This document shows, one piece after another, positions 52,968-61,729 of a DNA stretch of 64,000 nucleotides. Made by a program: the position numbers and the translations under genes. This stretch comes from Paenibacillus_I sp035510375. Its GTDB lineage: Bacteria > Bacillota > Bacilli > Paenibacillales > Paenibacillaceae. Positions within the stretch are counted from its first letter, which is position 1, and each line of letters begins with the position of its first letter. The notes beneath the pieces were generated by a model. The model saw only the letters and a program-made list of their open reading frames with translations, was not told where the DNA came from and searched no databases. The stretch lies in NCBI RefSeq assembly GCF_035510375.1, contig NZ_DATKHG010000015.1; one strand, 5' to 3'.

Positions 52968-53714
52968 TCACTGCGCGGTCAGCACGAGCGGACCGTCCGC
53001 CGTGAGGGCGATTGTGTGCTCGTATTGGGCCGCCAGCTTGCGGTCGAACGTGCGGGCCGTCCAGCCGTCGGGGTCGATCGTCATGTAGTGGCTGCCTTCG
53101 GTCAGCATCGGCTCGATTGTGAACACCATGCCTTCCTTCAGGCGCATGCCCTTGCCGGGCTTGCCGACGTGCATGAAGCTCGGCTGCTCATGCAGGCTGC
53201 GGCCGATGCCGTGGGCCAGCAGGTCGCGGACGATGCCGAAGCCGTTCTTTTCCGCGTGCGTCTGGATGGCGCTCGTGATGTCGCCCAGCCGGCTGCCGGG
53301 CATCGCCCGGCGGATGCCGAGCTCGAGACATTCCTTCGTCACCCGCATCAGCTTCTGCGCATTGGGGGCAATGTTCCCGACGGCGTAGGTCCATGCGGAA
53401 TCGCCGAGCCAGCCGTCCAGCCGGGCGACGATATCGATCGTGATGATGTCGCCTTCCTTCAGCGGCTCGTCGCCGGGAAAGCCGTGGGCGATGACGTCGT
53501 TGACCGACATGCATGTCGCGTAGGGGTAGCCTTTATAGCCTTTTGTAAACGGCTGGCCGCCGTTTCGCACGATCATGTCCTCGACGAACGAATCGATTTC
53601 GCGCGTCGTGCCGCCGGGACGAACCATCGGCGCAAGCGCCTTATGGCATGCGGCGACGAGCTGCCCGGCTTTGCGCATCGCTTCGATCTCAGGCTTGCTT
53701 TTCAATATTACCAT
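52968..53714 (-). CDS. map: Methionine aminopeptidase type I
   Basis: Removes N-terminal Met. The 248-residue enzyme has the metal ligands Asp (TIDIVARLDGWLGDSA), His (AHGIGRSLHEQP), Glu (VFTIEPML) and Glu (QYEHTIAL). ATG 53714 (MVILKSKPEIEAMRKAG) matches the family start, although GGAGG is about 15 bases away; the frame reaches 53813. Not in the ribosomal operon, so perhaps a second map copy. Confidence 0.93.
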   Translation of the reverse strand: MVILKSKPEIEAMRKAGQLVAACHKALAPMVRPGGTTREIDSFVEDMIVRNGGQPFTKGYKGYPYATCMSVNDVIAHGFPGDEPLKEGDIITIDIVARLDGWLGDSAWTYAVGNIAPNAQKLMRVTKECLELGIRRAMPGSRLGDITSAIQTHAEKNGFGIVRDLLAHGIGRSLHEQPSFMHVGKPGKGMRLKEGMVFTIEPMLTEGSHYMTIDPDGWTARTFDRKLAAQYEHTIALTADGPLVLTAQ

Positions 53715-53809
53715 CGCGCAATCAACATCCTCCTGCCGTTCCGGCATATCCTCCATCAGCTTATGCCGGTTTTCGTAACGATGACATACGATGCCGCAAC
53801 GGATCCGAC

Positions 53810-54475
53810 TCATTCCTTGATTTCCGCAAAATGCTTCCGCCCGCTCAACCAGTGCGCGGACAAATAAATGAGTACAAAAATCGGGAACGAGTAATAAGTT
53901 TTCCAGTTTTCGGGCGTGTACAGTTCCAGCCAGATGAAGATCGGCTCGCCTGCAAAGGCGCTAATGGCCCCATACACGATCCCTTTGAGGAACGGATGGA
54001 CTTTCGGCTTGATCTGAATAAGGAACATGGCCAGTACGGGCAAAACGGAAAAATCCCAAGGGGTAAAAGAGGGCAGCAAAGGCAGCACGTCGTAATGGTA
54101 GTGCCATTTTCCTGCACTAATGCCGATGAAATCCAGCCATGAGCTGATGAACACGATGAACAGGCCCGACAGCAGGAGGCGGTATGTGCTTTCCTTTTTC
54201 CGAAAGCATAACCACAGCACCCAGGGGACAACCGTGAGCAGCACGCCCACCCACCATTGCCAGGAGAAAAGCACTTGTTCAATCCACAGCTCGTATTTCT
54301 CATCATGTATGGCGGCTATTTTGTCGTAGAGTTGGGCGTCTTTTTTAAAATAAGCATCCTCATGCATACGAAGCGTGACCTCGCTCGCTATTGGCGAAAT
54401 TAGAGACTGTCTGTCTAGCTTTGCCGAAAAAAAAGTTTCCATTCCGTTCCGGTTCGAAAATGTTTGCGATTTCAC
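53810..54475 (-). CDS. CBO0543-like membrane protein
   Basis: Up to 221 residues. About five hydrophobic segments (WWVGVLLTVVPWVLWLCF, LLLSGLFIVFISSWLDFIG, LPVLAMFLIQI, and others) and a W-rich, Tyr/His-rich loop (GKWHYHYDVLPLLP) resemble the CBO0543 family of Firmicutes, function unknown. The start is unsure: GTG 54475, ATG 54442 or ATG 54366 (MHEDAYF), the last fitting the family best. More AT-rich than its neighbours. Confidence 0.7.
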   Translation of the reverse strand: MKSQTFSNRNGMETFFSAKLDRQSLISPIASEVTLRMHEDAYFKKDAQLYDKIAAIHDEKYELWIEQVLFSWQWWVGVLLTVVPWVLWLCFRKKESTYRLLLSGLFIVFISSWLDFIGISAGKWHYHYDVLPLLPSFTPWDFSVLPVLAMFLIQIKPKVHPFLKGIVYGAISAFAGEPIFIWLELYTPENWKTYYSFPIFVLIYLSAHWLSGRKHFAEIKE

Positions 54476-54582
54476 GGCCCCAAACCTAATACCGGCTTAA
54501 TTCTTTTTCAATAAACCTTGAATATATTTCCTATATCCTTATGTACATGGAACAAGTACAGGGGAAAGTGGGAATACGGCAA

Positions 54583-56967
54583 ATGAAATCGGGTTTACGG
54601 CGCGGCATGAAACCGCGTCTTATCGTGCGAATGATATTGGTGCTGCTGCTGGCGGCGCCGGCGGTCCAGTCGTCCAAGGCGGCTGCAGCCGGGCAGGACG
54701 AGTTCGACGCGCTGCGGTTGAAGTGGCTGAGCCAGCTGACGGGAACGGGCGATTACAACGTAAAGGATAAGGCGATCGACGCTTATATCAAACGGATTTC
54801 GAAGGTGACCAATGCGCAGGGCACCGGTATTCTGGACACGCTTAACCTGGACGGCTCGGCGGGACTGTGGCCCGATCTTCAAAGCACGACGAATCCTGCC
54901 CATATAACCGCGCAATTCAAGCGGATCGGGCAGCTTGCGCTCGTTTACGCGACCAGGGGCGCTCCGCTTTATCAGAACGAGGCCCTCGGCAACGATATCG
55001 AAGCCGCCATGCAGTGGATGTACGACAACCGCTATAACGAGCGTTCGGTGCGGTACGGCAACTGGTGGGAATGGGAAATCGGCTCGCCGGCGGAGATTGT
55101 GGACATTCTGGTGCTGATGTACGACCGGTTCGAGCCGGAGATGATCGCCCGGTACGGCCGGGCCATGGGCGCGATGATCCCGGACCCCGGCATCCGCGCC
55201 AACGGATACAACACACCGGAGACCGGCGCCAATCGGGTCGACAAGGCGCTGATCGCGGCGCTTCACGGGATTCTGGTGCGCGACGGCGCAAGGATCGCGC
55301 AGGCAAACGCCGCGCTGCCGCCGGTATTCGAAATCGTGGCGTCCGGGGACGGCTACTATAAGGACGGCTCGTTCATCCAGCACCGCGATATCGCGTATAC
55401 CGGAAGCTACGGCGTCGTGATGATCGACGGCTTGTCCAAACTGGTACGGCTCCTGGACGGCAGCAGCTGGGAAATCAGCTCCGCTCAAGTGAAGACGCTG
55501 TACAACTGGTTCCGTTATTCATTCGAGCCCTTGATGCATGACGGCGCCATTCTCGATATGGTTCGCGGCCGGGCCGCCGCCCGGCAGAACTCGGATTCCT
55601 ACACGATCGGACGGACGGTCATGCACGCTTTTCAACGCATTTCGTATCTGCTCCCCGCCGATCAGGCGGCGGAAGTGCTCGGCAGGCTGAAGTATTGGTA
55701 CCTGAACGACACGGTACTGAAAAACACCTATTACGGCCTGAACATCGACGGCATCCAGATGGTGCAGTCGCTCCTTGACGACGCCGCGATCGTGCCGGCG
55801 GGCGACCGGATCTTCCACTACCGGTTCCCGTCCATGGACCGGGTCGTCCATAAGCGTCCGGATTATGTTTTCGGCGTTAGCATGTATTCCGACCGGATCC
55901 GCAATTACGAAACGCTCAACGGCGAGAATGTGAAAGGCTGGTACAGCGGGAGCGGCATGACGTATTTGTACGACAAGGACATCAACCCGTTCGGCGACGG
56001 CTTCTGGCCGACGGTCGATCCGCTCAGGCTGCCGGGTACGACGAACGACGGCAAGCCCAAGGCGTCCGGCCGAAGCTCGCAGACATGGGTAGGCGGAGCC
56101 TCCGTTACCGGGGCTTACGGAAGCGCGGGGATGAAATTTCAATATGAGGGAAGCGGCCTGACGGGCAGCAAGTCCTGGTTCATGTTCGACAACGAGATCG
56201 TGGCGTTGGGCAGCGGCATCACGGCCGGTGTGTCCGGCACTTACGAGACGACGGTCGAGAACCGGAGGCTGTCGGCAGCAGGAACGGAAACGCTGACGGT
56301 CGACGGCGGCAATCGGCTTCCGCTGCTCGGCTCCTCGGCGAATTTCACCGGCGTGAAGTGGGCGCATCTGGCGGGCAGCGGCATCGGCTATGTGTTTCCG
56401 AAGCCGACGGACGTGTCGATGCTCCGCGAAGCGCGCACCGGCAGCTGGGCGGGCATAAGCGCAGGCCAGTCCGGCGCGGCGGTGGCGCGCAATTATATGA
56501 CGATGTGGATCGATCACGGCAAGCTTCCGGATAATGCTGGCTACGCGTATGTGCTGCTGCCGAACCGGACGTCGGCCCAAACGGAAGCCTACAGCGCAAA
56601 TCCGGAAATCTCGGTATTGGCGCAAGACGAGACGGTTCACGCGGTGGAGGAACGGACGCTGGGCATCGTCGCGGCGAACTTCTGGAAGGCAGGCTCCGCG
56701 GGGGCGATCCGCGCCGAGCAGCCGTCCGCCGTCATGATGCGAGAGCGCAATGGGATATTGGAGGCGGCGGTTTCCGATCCGACGCAGAAGCAGCAAAGCG
56801 TAACGGTCGTGCTGGATAAGCCCGGCTATGCCGTGCAGAAAACGGATCCGCGCATTCAGGTGCTTGAGACGTCGCCGGCGATCAAGCTGAAGGTCGACGT
56901 CGCGGGAGCCGCGGGCGAGAGCATCCGGGTGTTTTTCGAGAAAGTGAACGGATCGGCGGGTTCATGA
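54583..56967 (+). CDS. Secreted polysaccharide lyase family 8 (hyaluronate/xanthan lyase-like)
   Basis: A 794-residue exoenzyme that would cleave uronic-acid polysaccharides by beta-elimination. Signal peptide: basic start, LIVRMILVLLLAAPAVQSSKAAAA. The N-terminal alpha/alpha barrel carries the catalytic Asn (NWWEWEIGSPAE), His and Tyr (HRDIAYTGSYGVVMIDG) and Arg (DMVRGRAAAR); beta-sandwich domains follow. ATG 54583 gives a normal signal peptide; ATG 54541 is the longer option, and neither has a strong ribosome site. Substrate among hyaluronan, chondroitin or xanthan is not decided. Confidence 0.88.
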   Translation: MKSGLRRGMKPRLIVRMILVLLLAAPAVQSSKAAAAGQDEFDALRLKWLSQLTGTGDYNVKDKAIDAYIKRISKVTNAQGTGILDTLNLDGSAGLWPDLQSTTNPAHITAQFKRIGQLALVYATRGAPLYQNEALGNDIEAAMQWMYDNRYNERSVRYGNWWEWEIGSPAEIVDILVLMYDRFEPEMIARYGRAMGAMIPDPGIRANGYNTPETGANRVDKALIAALHGILVRDGARIAQANAALPPVFEIVASGDGYYKDGSFIQHRDIAYTGSYGVVMIDGLSKLVRLLDGSSWEISSAQVKTLYNWFRYSFEPLMHDGAILDMVRGRAAARQNSDSYTIGRTVMHAFQRISYLLPADQAAEVLGRLKYWYLNDTVLKNTYYGLNIDGIQMVQSLLDDAAIVPAGDRIFHYRFPSMDRVVHKRPDYVFGVSMYSDRIRNYETLNGENVKGWYSGSGMTYLYDKDINPFGDGFWPTVDPLRLPGTTNDGKPKASGRSSQTWVGGASVTGAYGSAGMKFQYEGSGLTGSKSWFMFDNEIVALGSGITAGVSGTYETTVENRRLSAAGTETLTVDGGNRLPLLGSSANFTGVKWAHLAGSGIGYVFPKPTDVSMLREARTGSWAGISAGQSGAAVARNYMTMWIDHGKLPDNAGYAYVLLPNRTSAQTEAYSANPEISVLAQDETVHAVEERTLGIVAANFWKAGSAGAIRAEQPSAVMMRERNGILEAAVSDPTQKQQSVTVVLDKPGYAVQKTDPRIQVLETSPAIKLKVDVAGAAGESIRVFFEKVNGSAGS

Positions 56968-56991
56968 ACGTATCATAAGGCAATCTGGAGA

Positions 56992-57035
56992 ATCGCCCCT
57001 TACGCCCGATTGATCGGGCGGGGGGCGATTTTTTT
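56992..57035 (+). terminator. Intrinsic terminator of the lyase gene
   Basis: ATCGCCCC/GGGGCGAT enclosing GCCCGAT/ATCGGGC, then seven T. Confidence 0.9.
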
Positions 57036-57036
57036 C

Positions 57037-57421
57037 GGCGATGCGAGAGCGACGGATATGGAAGCGGACGGGATGGTCAATGTCGGCCGGCTTGTGCGCG
57101 AGGAGCAGGGAGAGGAGCGTGTATTCGCGGTCGGCTTCGGCACCCGCCGCGGTACCGTCATCGCGGCGGACCGGTGGGGCGGCGGCATCGAAACGATGGA
57201 GGTGCCGAGGGCGATTGCCGGGAGCCGGGAAGATTTGCTGCACCGGGCCGGAGCTTATGACAAGGTGCTGCTGCTTACCGGTAACGGGGATGGAAATGGA
57301 GATGGAAATGGAGATGGAGATGGAGATGGAGATGGAGATGGGGGGCCCGTTCATGGAGACGCTCGGGCACCGCGCGATCGGCGTCGTGTACCCCCCCATA
57401 GGAGCGCGGCAATCTATGTAG
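57037..57421 (+). pseudogene. Erythromycin-esterase family remnant, truncated and frameshifted
   Basis: One frame reads GDARATDMEADGMVNVGRLV ... VFAVGFGTRRGTVIAADRW ... HRAGAYDKVLLL, matching the C-terminal part of erythromycin-esterase (PF05139-like) proteins. It then enters a hexanucleotide array, after which the similarity continues in another frame (GGPFMETLGHRAIGVVYPP). The N-terminal three-quarters is missing: homology begins right after the lyase terminator T-run. No start codon or ribosome site supports translation. Recognition is from memory of the family. Confidence 0.75.
57289..57341 (+). repeat. GATGGA hexanucleotide microsatellite
   Basis: Nine 6-base units (GATGGA or AATGGA, the last GATGGG). 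It lies exactly where the esterase remnant changes frame. Confidence 0.92.
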
Positions 57422-57505
57422 AAAAAACTTCACTAATAATGAACAAAAGTCACTATAGAAAAGCGGTTTTGCTTGCATAGTACAGCATAGTAAAGTCTTT
57501 TCTCT

Positions 57506-57549
57506 ATTAGTGAACAATGTTCACTTTATAGTGAATATTGTTCACTAAT
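57506..57549. repeat. Long imperfect palindrome I
   Basis: ATTAGTGAACAATGTTCACT, loop TTAT, then its complement with one mismatch: 20-bp arms. GTGAAC half-sites recur inside, and a partial copy lies at 57430-57470. Confidence 0.85.
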
Positions 57550-57577
57550 CGTTGAAATGACGTGGAGCGAGATGGAT

Positions 57578-57618
57578 TTAGCGAAAAGAATACGCTATTA
57601 GCGCATTCTTTTCGCTAA
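57578..57618. repeat. Long palindrome II
   Basis: TTAGCGAAAAGAAT, a 13-base middle that itself pairs (CGCT/AGCG), then ATTCTTTTCGCTAA: perfect 14-bp arms. Confidence 0.88.
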
Positions 57619-57753
57619 TGGCTAAAGCAAGCACAAAGAACAGAACCCGACATGGGAGATGGCGACACCTCGAACCCGGTAACGGGAAATCATTTGTGCG
57701 TCGACCGCCTCCACCGGAGATACATAATCACTTTAATCTCCCCGGCTCTAATT

Positions 57754-57813
57754 CCCCGCAGCTTGCGTGGAACTAACTCGATGTGGAGAGATACCCCGCA
57801 GCTTGCTGCGGGG
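57754..57813. repeat. Duplicated CCCCGCAGCTTGC element, second copy a full hairpin
   Basis: CCCCGCAGCTTGC occurs at 57754-57766 and 57794-57806 (40-base period). The second copy continues to a perfect hairpin CCCCGCAG, CTTG, CTGCGGGG. It lacks a T-run, so it is not a typical terminator; it may be the end of a small mobile element. Confidence 0.7.
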
Positions 57814-57822
57814 AGCTTTATA

Positions 57823-57833
57823 TATGATATACT
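57823..57833 (+). promoter_or_regulatory. Predicted CcpN operator 1
   Basis: TATGATATACT matches the CcpN motif remembered from Bacillus (TRTGHYATAYW) at all 11 positions, 21 bases upstream of the -35 box. Confidence 0.55.
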
Positions 57834-57853
57834 AAATAATTATTTAAAGCCTA

Positions 57854-57883
57854 TTGTACATCATATATGACGTAATATATAAT
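57854..57883 (+). promoter_or_regulatory. Sigma-A promoter of the gapB-ppdK unit
   Basis: TTGTAC (57854-57859), 18-base spacer, TATAAT (57878-57883); a second TATAAT lies at 57892-57897. Confidence 0.65.
57855..57865 (-). promoter_or_regulatory. Predicted CcpN operator 2, overlapping the -35 box
   Basis: On the minus strand TATGATGTACA, 10 of 11 matches to the same motif, in inverted orientation to operator 1 and covering the -35 hexamer. Confidence 0.45.
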
Positions 57884-57917
57884 AATAAATGTATAATATA
57901 CCGAGGGGGTGACAGGA

Positions 57918-58946
57918 TTGCGTGTGGCCGTCAACGGCACGGGCCGGATCGGCAGAATGGTGATGCGAAAGCTGCTTTCCGACGACTCCGAGACGTTGGA
58001 ATTAGCCGCGGTCAATTCTACCGTGTCCGCCGACCAGTTGGCTCATTTGTTGAAATACGATTCCGTCCATCGAACCTGGGATCGTAATGCGGAGAGCGGC
58101 GGCGATGCGCTCGTCGTGGACGGGCGGCGGATTCCGCTGCTGTCCCACCGCGCGATCGACAGGCTCGATTGGAGCCGGTACGGAGTGGAACTGGTCATTG
58201 ACGCGACCGGGAAATTCAACAGCCGCACCGACGCGGCCGCGCATTTGCAGTCGGGAGCGCAGCGCGTGCTCATTACCGCCCCCGGCAAGGACATGGACGC
58301 AACCGTCGTGATGGGCGTTAATGACGGCCGGTACGATCCTTCGCGCCACCGGCTGCTGTCGGCCGCCTCCTGCACGACGAATTGCCTGGCGCCGGTGCTG
58401 CACATTCTGGATCGGGCTTTCGGGGTAAAAAGCGGCTGGATGACCGCGGTGCATGCGTACACCAGCGACCAGAACCATCTGGACAACCCCCACAAGGATT
58501 TAAGGAGAGCCAGAGCCTGTACGGCATCGATCATTCCGACCTCCACGGGCGTCGGCAAGGCGCTGGCGGAGGTGCTGCCTCATCTGGCCTCCTGCGTGCA
58601 AGGCATTTCGGTACGGGTGCCTACACAGAACGTATCGCTGCTTGACCTTCAGGCGGAAGTGAGCCGTCCGGTGGAGGCCGATGAGGTAAGAGACGCATTC
58701 CGGCAGGCGTGCGCGGGGCCGATCGGGCGCTATGTCGGCTATAACGAGCTGCCTCTCGTATCGTCGGATTACATCGGGAACGACAAGTCTTCCACCATCG
58801 ACGGATTGAGCGTCATGGTCCGCAGCAATCAGATCAAGCTGCTCGCCTGGTATGACAACGAATGGGCGTATGCAAGCCGGGTCGTCGATTTTGCCGCCCA
58901 TATCGCGAATATTGAAATGGCCATCATAGGGGGAATAAGAGCATGA
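57918..58946 (+). CDS. gapB: Glyceraldehyde-3-phosphate dehydrogenase, gluconeogenic GapB type
   Basis: A 342-residue GAPDH. It has NGTGRIGR (Thr replaces the usual Phe), catalytic Cys in SAASCTTNCLAP, His in TAVHAYTSDQ and YDNEWAYASRVVDF. The residue after AVN is Ser, not the Asp that fixes NAD specificity, which suits NADP use and the GapB role. GAGGGGGTGA lies six bases before TTG 57918; GTG 57909 overlaps that site. It overlaps ppdK by four bases and sits behind predicted CcpN sites. Confidence 0.9.
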   Translation: MRVAVNGTGRIGRMVMRKLLSDDSETLELAAVNSTVSADQLAHLLKYDSVHRTWDRNAESGGDALVVDGRRIPLLSHRAIDRLDWSRYGVELVIDATGKFNSRTDAAAHLQSGAQRVLITAPGKDMDATVVMGVNDGRYDPSRHRLLSAASCTTNCLAPVLHILDRAFGVKSGWMTAVHAYTSDQNHLDNPHKDLRRARACTASIIPTSTGVGKALAEVLPHLASCVQGISVRVPTQNVSLLDLQAEVSRPVEADEVRDAFRQACAGPIGRYVGYNELPLVSSDYIGNDKSSTIDGLSVMVRSNQIKLLAWYDNEWAYASRVVDFAAHIANIEMAIIGGIRA

Positions 58947-61624
58947 CGCACAAGTATGTATACGGCTTTGCCGAAGGAAACGCCGACATGAGGACGCTGC
59001 TCGGCGGCAAGGGCGCGAATCTGGCGGAGATGACGGGCGCGAATTTGCCGGTGCCGCCGGGCTTTACGATCACGACCGAAGCCTGCCATGGCTATTTCCG
59101 GACCGGCAGCCGCATTACGGCCGAGCTTGAGCGGCAATACACGGCGGCCATGGATCTGCTGGAGCGGCAAACGGGGCGGTCCTTCGGCAATCCGGATAAG
59201 CCGCTGCTCGTATCGGTCCGCTCCGGCTCGGTCGCCTCGATGCCGGGCATGATGGACACGATTCTGAATCTGGGCCTGAACGATGCGACGGTGCTCGGAT
59301 TGGCCAAGCTGACCGGGAACGGCAGGTTCGCTTACGACTGCTACCGCCGGCTGGTGCAAATGTTCGGCAGTGTGGTGCTGGGGATCGACGGATCGGAATT
59401 TGAAACGCGGCTTCACCGGCTTAAGGTTCGTTTGAACGTTGTGGAGGACGGCGACGTTACGGCGGAGGGCTGGCAGTCGCTGATCGAGGATTTCAAGGAC
59501 TGCATCGGGCGCCGCGCGGGCCGCGAGTTCCCGCAGAACGTCCGCGACCAGCTGCGCATGGCGGTCGAGGCCGTATTCAAATCCTGGCACAATCCGCGCG
59601 CCCGCGTGTACCGCAAGCTGAACCGGATTCCGGATTCGCAGGGGACGGCGGTCAATGTGCAAAGCATGGTGTTCGGCAACATGGGAGAAGATTGCGGCAC
59701 CGGCGTGCTGTTCACGCGAAACCCGGCGAACGGCGAGGATATGCTTTTCGGCGAATATCTGGTCAATGCCCAAGGCGAGGATGTGGTGGCGGGAATCCGT
59801 ACGCCGCTTCCGATCGAAGCGCTGAAGCATTCGATGCCCGCCGTATTCGAACAGCTGGCAACGGCGGCGAAGCAGCTCGAACGGCAATACAAGGACATGC
59901 AGGATATCGAATTCACGGTGCAGAACAACCGTCTGTATTTGCTCCAGACCCGCAGCGGCAAGCGGAACGCCCAGGCGGCGCTCAAAATTGCCGTCGATCT
60001 GGTGAAGGAGAACGTGCTGACGAAGCGGGAAGCCTTGATGCGCATCGAGGTCTCGCATCTGGATCAGCTGCTTCACCGCGGATTGAAGGAGGAAGCGGTG
60101 CGGTCCGTGCTGGCGTCCGGGCTTGCCGCGTCGCCCGGAGCCGCGGTCGGCCAGATCGTTTTCCACCCGGAGAAGGCGGTGGAATGGAGCAAGCAGGGGA
60201 AGCGCGTCATTCTGGCCAGACCGGAGACGACTCCCGAGGACATCCAGGGGCTGATTGCGGCCGAAGGCATTCTGACGAGCAGAGGCGGACTGACCAGCCA
60301 TGCGGCAGTCGTCGCGCGCGGGATGGGCAAGCCCTGCGTATGCGGCTGCGAGGCGCTGCGGATCAATCTCGGGGCGCAGACGATGGAGGCCGGAGCGGCG
60401 GTGATCCGCGAAGGCGACTGGATCACGCTCGACGGGGCGACCGGACGCGTCATGGCCGGTGAAATTCCGGTGAGCGAGGCCGTCATGACCGACGAGCTGC
60501 GACAAATGCTGGCTTGGGCGGATGAGCTGCGGACGCTCAAGGTGTACGCCAACGCGGACAATCCGCAGGATGCGGAGAGCGCCCGGCGGTTCGGCGCGCA
60601 GGGCATCGGGCTGTGCCGGACCGAGCATATGTTTTTCTCGCCGCAGCGGCTGCCGATCGTGCGGGAGATGATTCTCGCGGACACCCTCGAGGCGCGCAGG
60701 GCTTCGCTTGCCAAGCTGCTGCCGATGCAAGAGGCCGACTTCCAGGATATGTTCGCCGTCATGGCCGGCCTGCCCGTTACGATCCGGCTGCTGGATCCGC
60801 CGCTGCACGAGTTTCTGCCGAATCTGGAGGAGCTGCAGCAGAAGCTGGTCCGCATGACCTATCAGGGGGAAGGAACGGCCGACGAGCAGGCCGAGTTGAA
60901 ACGGATGATCCGCCGGGTGCGCGGCCTGCATGAGGCGAACCCGATGCTGGGACAGCGCGGCTGTCGGCTCGGAATCGTCTACCCCGAAATCTACGATATG
61001 CAGGCCGAGGCCGTCTTCCGGGCGGTTTCCGCCTGCATGGACAAAGGCATCGACGTGCAGCCTGAAGTCATGATACCGCTGGTCGGCCACGCCAGCGAGC
61101 TGAAGCTGCTGCGGGAGATGGTCGACCGGATCGCGGAGCAGGTGCTCGGCAAGCACAAAAGCCGGGAATGCCGCTACAAGGTCGGCACGATGATCGAGGT
61201 GCCGCGCGCCGCCCTGACCGCCGATCAAATCGCCGCGCATTCCGACTTTTTCTCGTTCGGGACCAACGATTTGACGCAGATGACGCTGGGCTACAGCCGC
61301 GACGACGCGGAGAACAAATTTATGGCGCATTACATGGACCGGGAGCTGCTGCCGAGCAATCCGTTCCAGGTGCTGGATACCGAGGGAGTGGGCCGCCTGA
61401 TCGACATGGCCGTGTCCCAGGGGCGCGCCGTCAAATCACAGTTGAAAACGGGCGTCTGCGGCGAGCACGGCGGCGACGGGGAGTCGATCGCTTTCTGCCA
61501 CCGGGCCGGGTTGGACTACGTCAGCTGCTCGCCGTACCGCATTCCGCTCGCCCGTATCGCCGCCGCGCAGGCGGCCGAGTGTCCTTACAGCCATCCGCCC
61601 GCGAACCGGGCATGTCCGATATGA
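58943..61624 (+). CDS. ppdK: Pyruvate, phosphate dikinase
   Basis: Makes PEP from pyruvate, ATP and phosphate. The 893-residue enzyme has the ATP-grasp start (LLGGKGANLAEMT), the swivelling domain with catalytic His453 in GGLTSHAAVVARGMGKPCV, and the PEP-binding barrel with TEHMFF, SFGTNDLTQMTLGYSRDD and catalytic Cys near 838 (TGVCGEHGGDG). Thr451 next to Ser-His is the site that PpsR-type proteins modify. ATGA overlap with gapB implies co-translation. Confidence 0.96.
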   Translation: MTHKYVYGFAEGNADMRTLLGGKGANLAEMTGANLPVPPGFTITTEACHGYFRTGSRITAELERQYTAAMDLLERQTGRSFGNPDKPLLVSVRSGSVASMPGMMDTILNLGLNDATVLGLAKLTGNGRFAYDCYRRLVQMFGSVVLGIDGSEFETRLHRLKVRLNVVEDGDVTAEGWQSLIEDFKDCIGRRAGREFPQNVRDQLRMAVEAVFKSWHNPRARVYRKLNRIPDSQGTAVNVQSMVFGNMGEDCGTGVLFTRNPANGEDMLFGEYLVNAQGEDVVAGIRTPLPIEALKHSMPAVFEQLATAAKQLERQYKDMQDIEFTVQNNRLYLLQTRSGKRNAQAALKIAVDLVKENVLTKREALMRIEVSHLDQLLHRGLKEEAVRSVLASGLAASPGAAVGQIVFHPEKAVEWSKQGKRVILARPETTPEDIQGLIAAEGILTSRGGLTSHAAVVARGMGKPCVCGCEALRINLGAQTMEAGAAVIREGDWITLDGATGRVMAGEIPVSEAVMTDELRQMLAWADELRTLKVYANADNPQDAESARRFGAQGIGLCRTEHMFFSPQRLPIVREMILADTLEARRASLAKLLPMQEADFQDMFAVMAGLPVTIRLLDPPLHEFLPNLEELQQKLVRMTYQGEGTADEQAELKRMIRRVRGLHEANPMLGQRGCRLGIVYPEIYDMQAEAVFRAVSACMDKGIDVQPEVMIPLVGHASELKLLREMVDRIAEQVLGKHKSRECRYKVGTMIEVPRAALTADQIAAHSDFFSFGTNDLTQMTLGYSRDDAENKFMAHYMDRELLPSNPFQVLDTEGVGRLIDMAVSQGRAVKSQLKTGVCGEHGGDGESIAFCHRAGLDYVSCSPYRIPLARIAAAQAAECPYSHPPANRACPI

Positions 61625-61729
61625 ATAGGATAGGAATACAACGGCAGAGAAGGAATTCCCGCCGCCGCTCCGAACAAGTAGAGTACGGGAGGGCTGCAAC
61701 GATTGCGGAACGGAAGGGAGGCGCCGCAT

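Larger units (their letters stand above)
56968..57917. other. 950-base region with a broken gene, large hairpins and the gapB control region
   Basis: In order: terminator (56992-57035), erythromycin-esterase remnant (57037-57421), AT-rich stretch with two long hairpins (57506-57549, 57578-57618), an unexplained 130 bases, a duplicated CCCCGCAGCTTGC element (57754-57813), then the gapB promoter. No intact gene. Confidence 0.75.

Noticed and set aside
58829..61330. Long open frame on the minus strand across gapB and ppdK
   Set aside because: Antisense to strongly supported genes. High GC gives open shadow frames, and the protein is Arg/His-rich without motifs.
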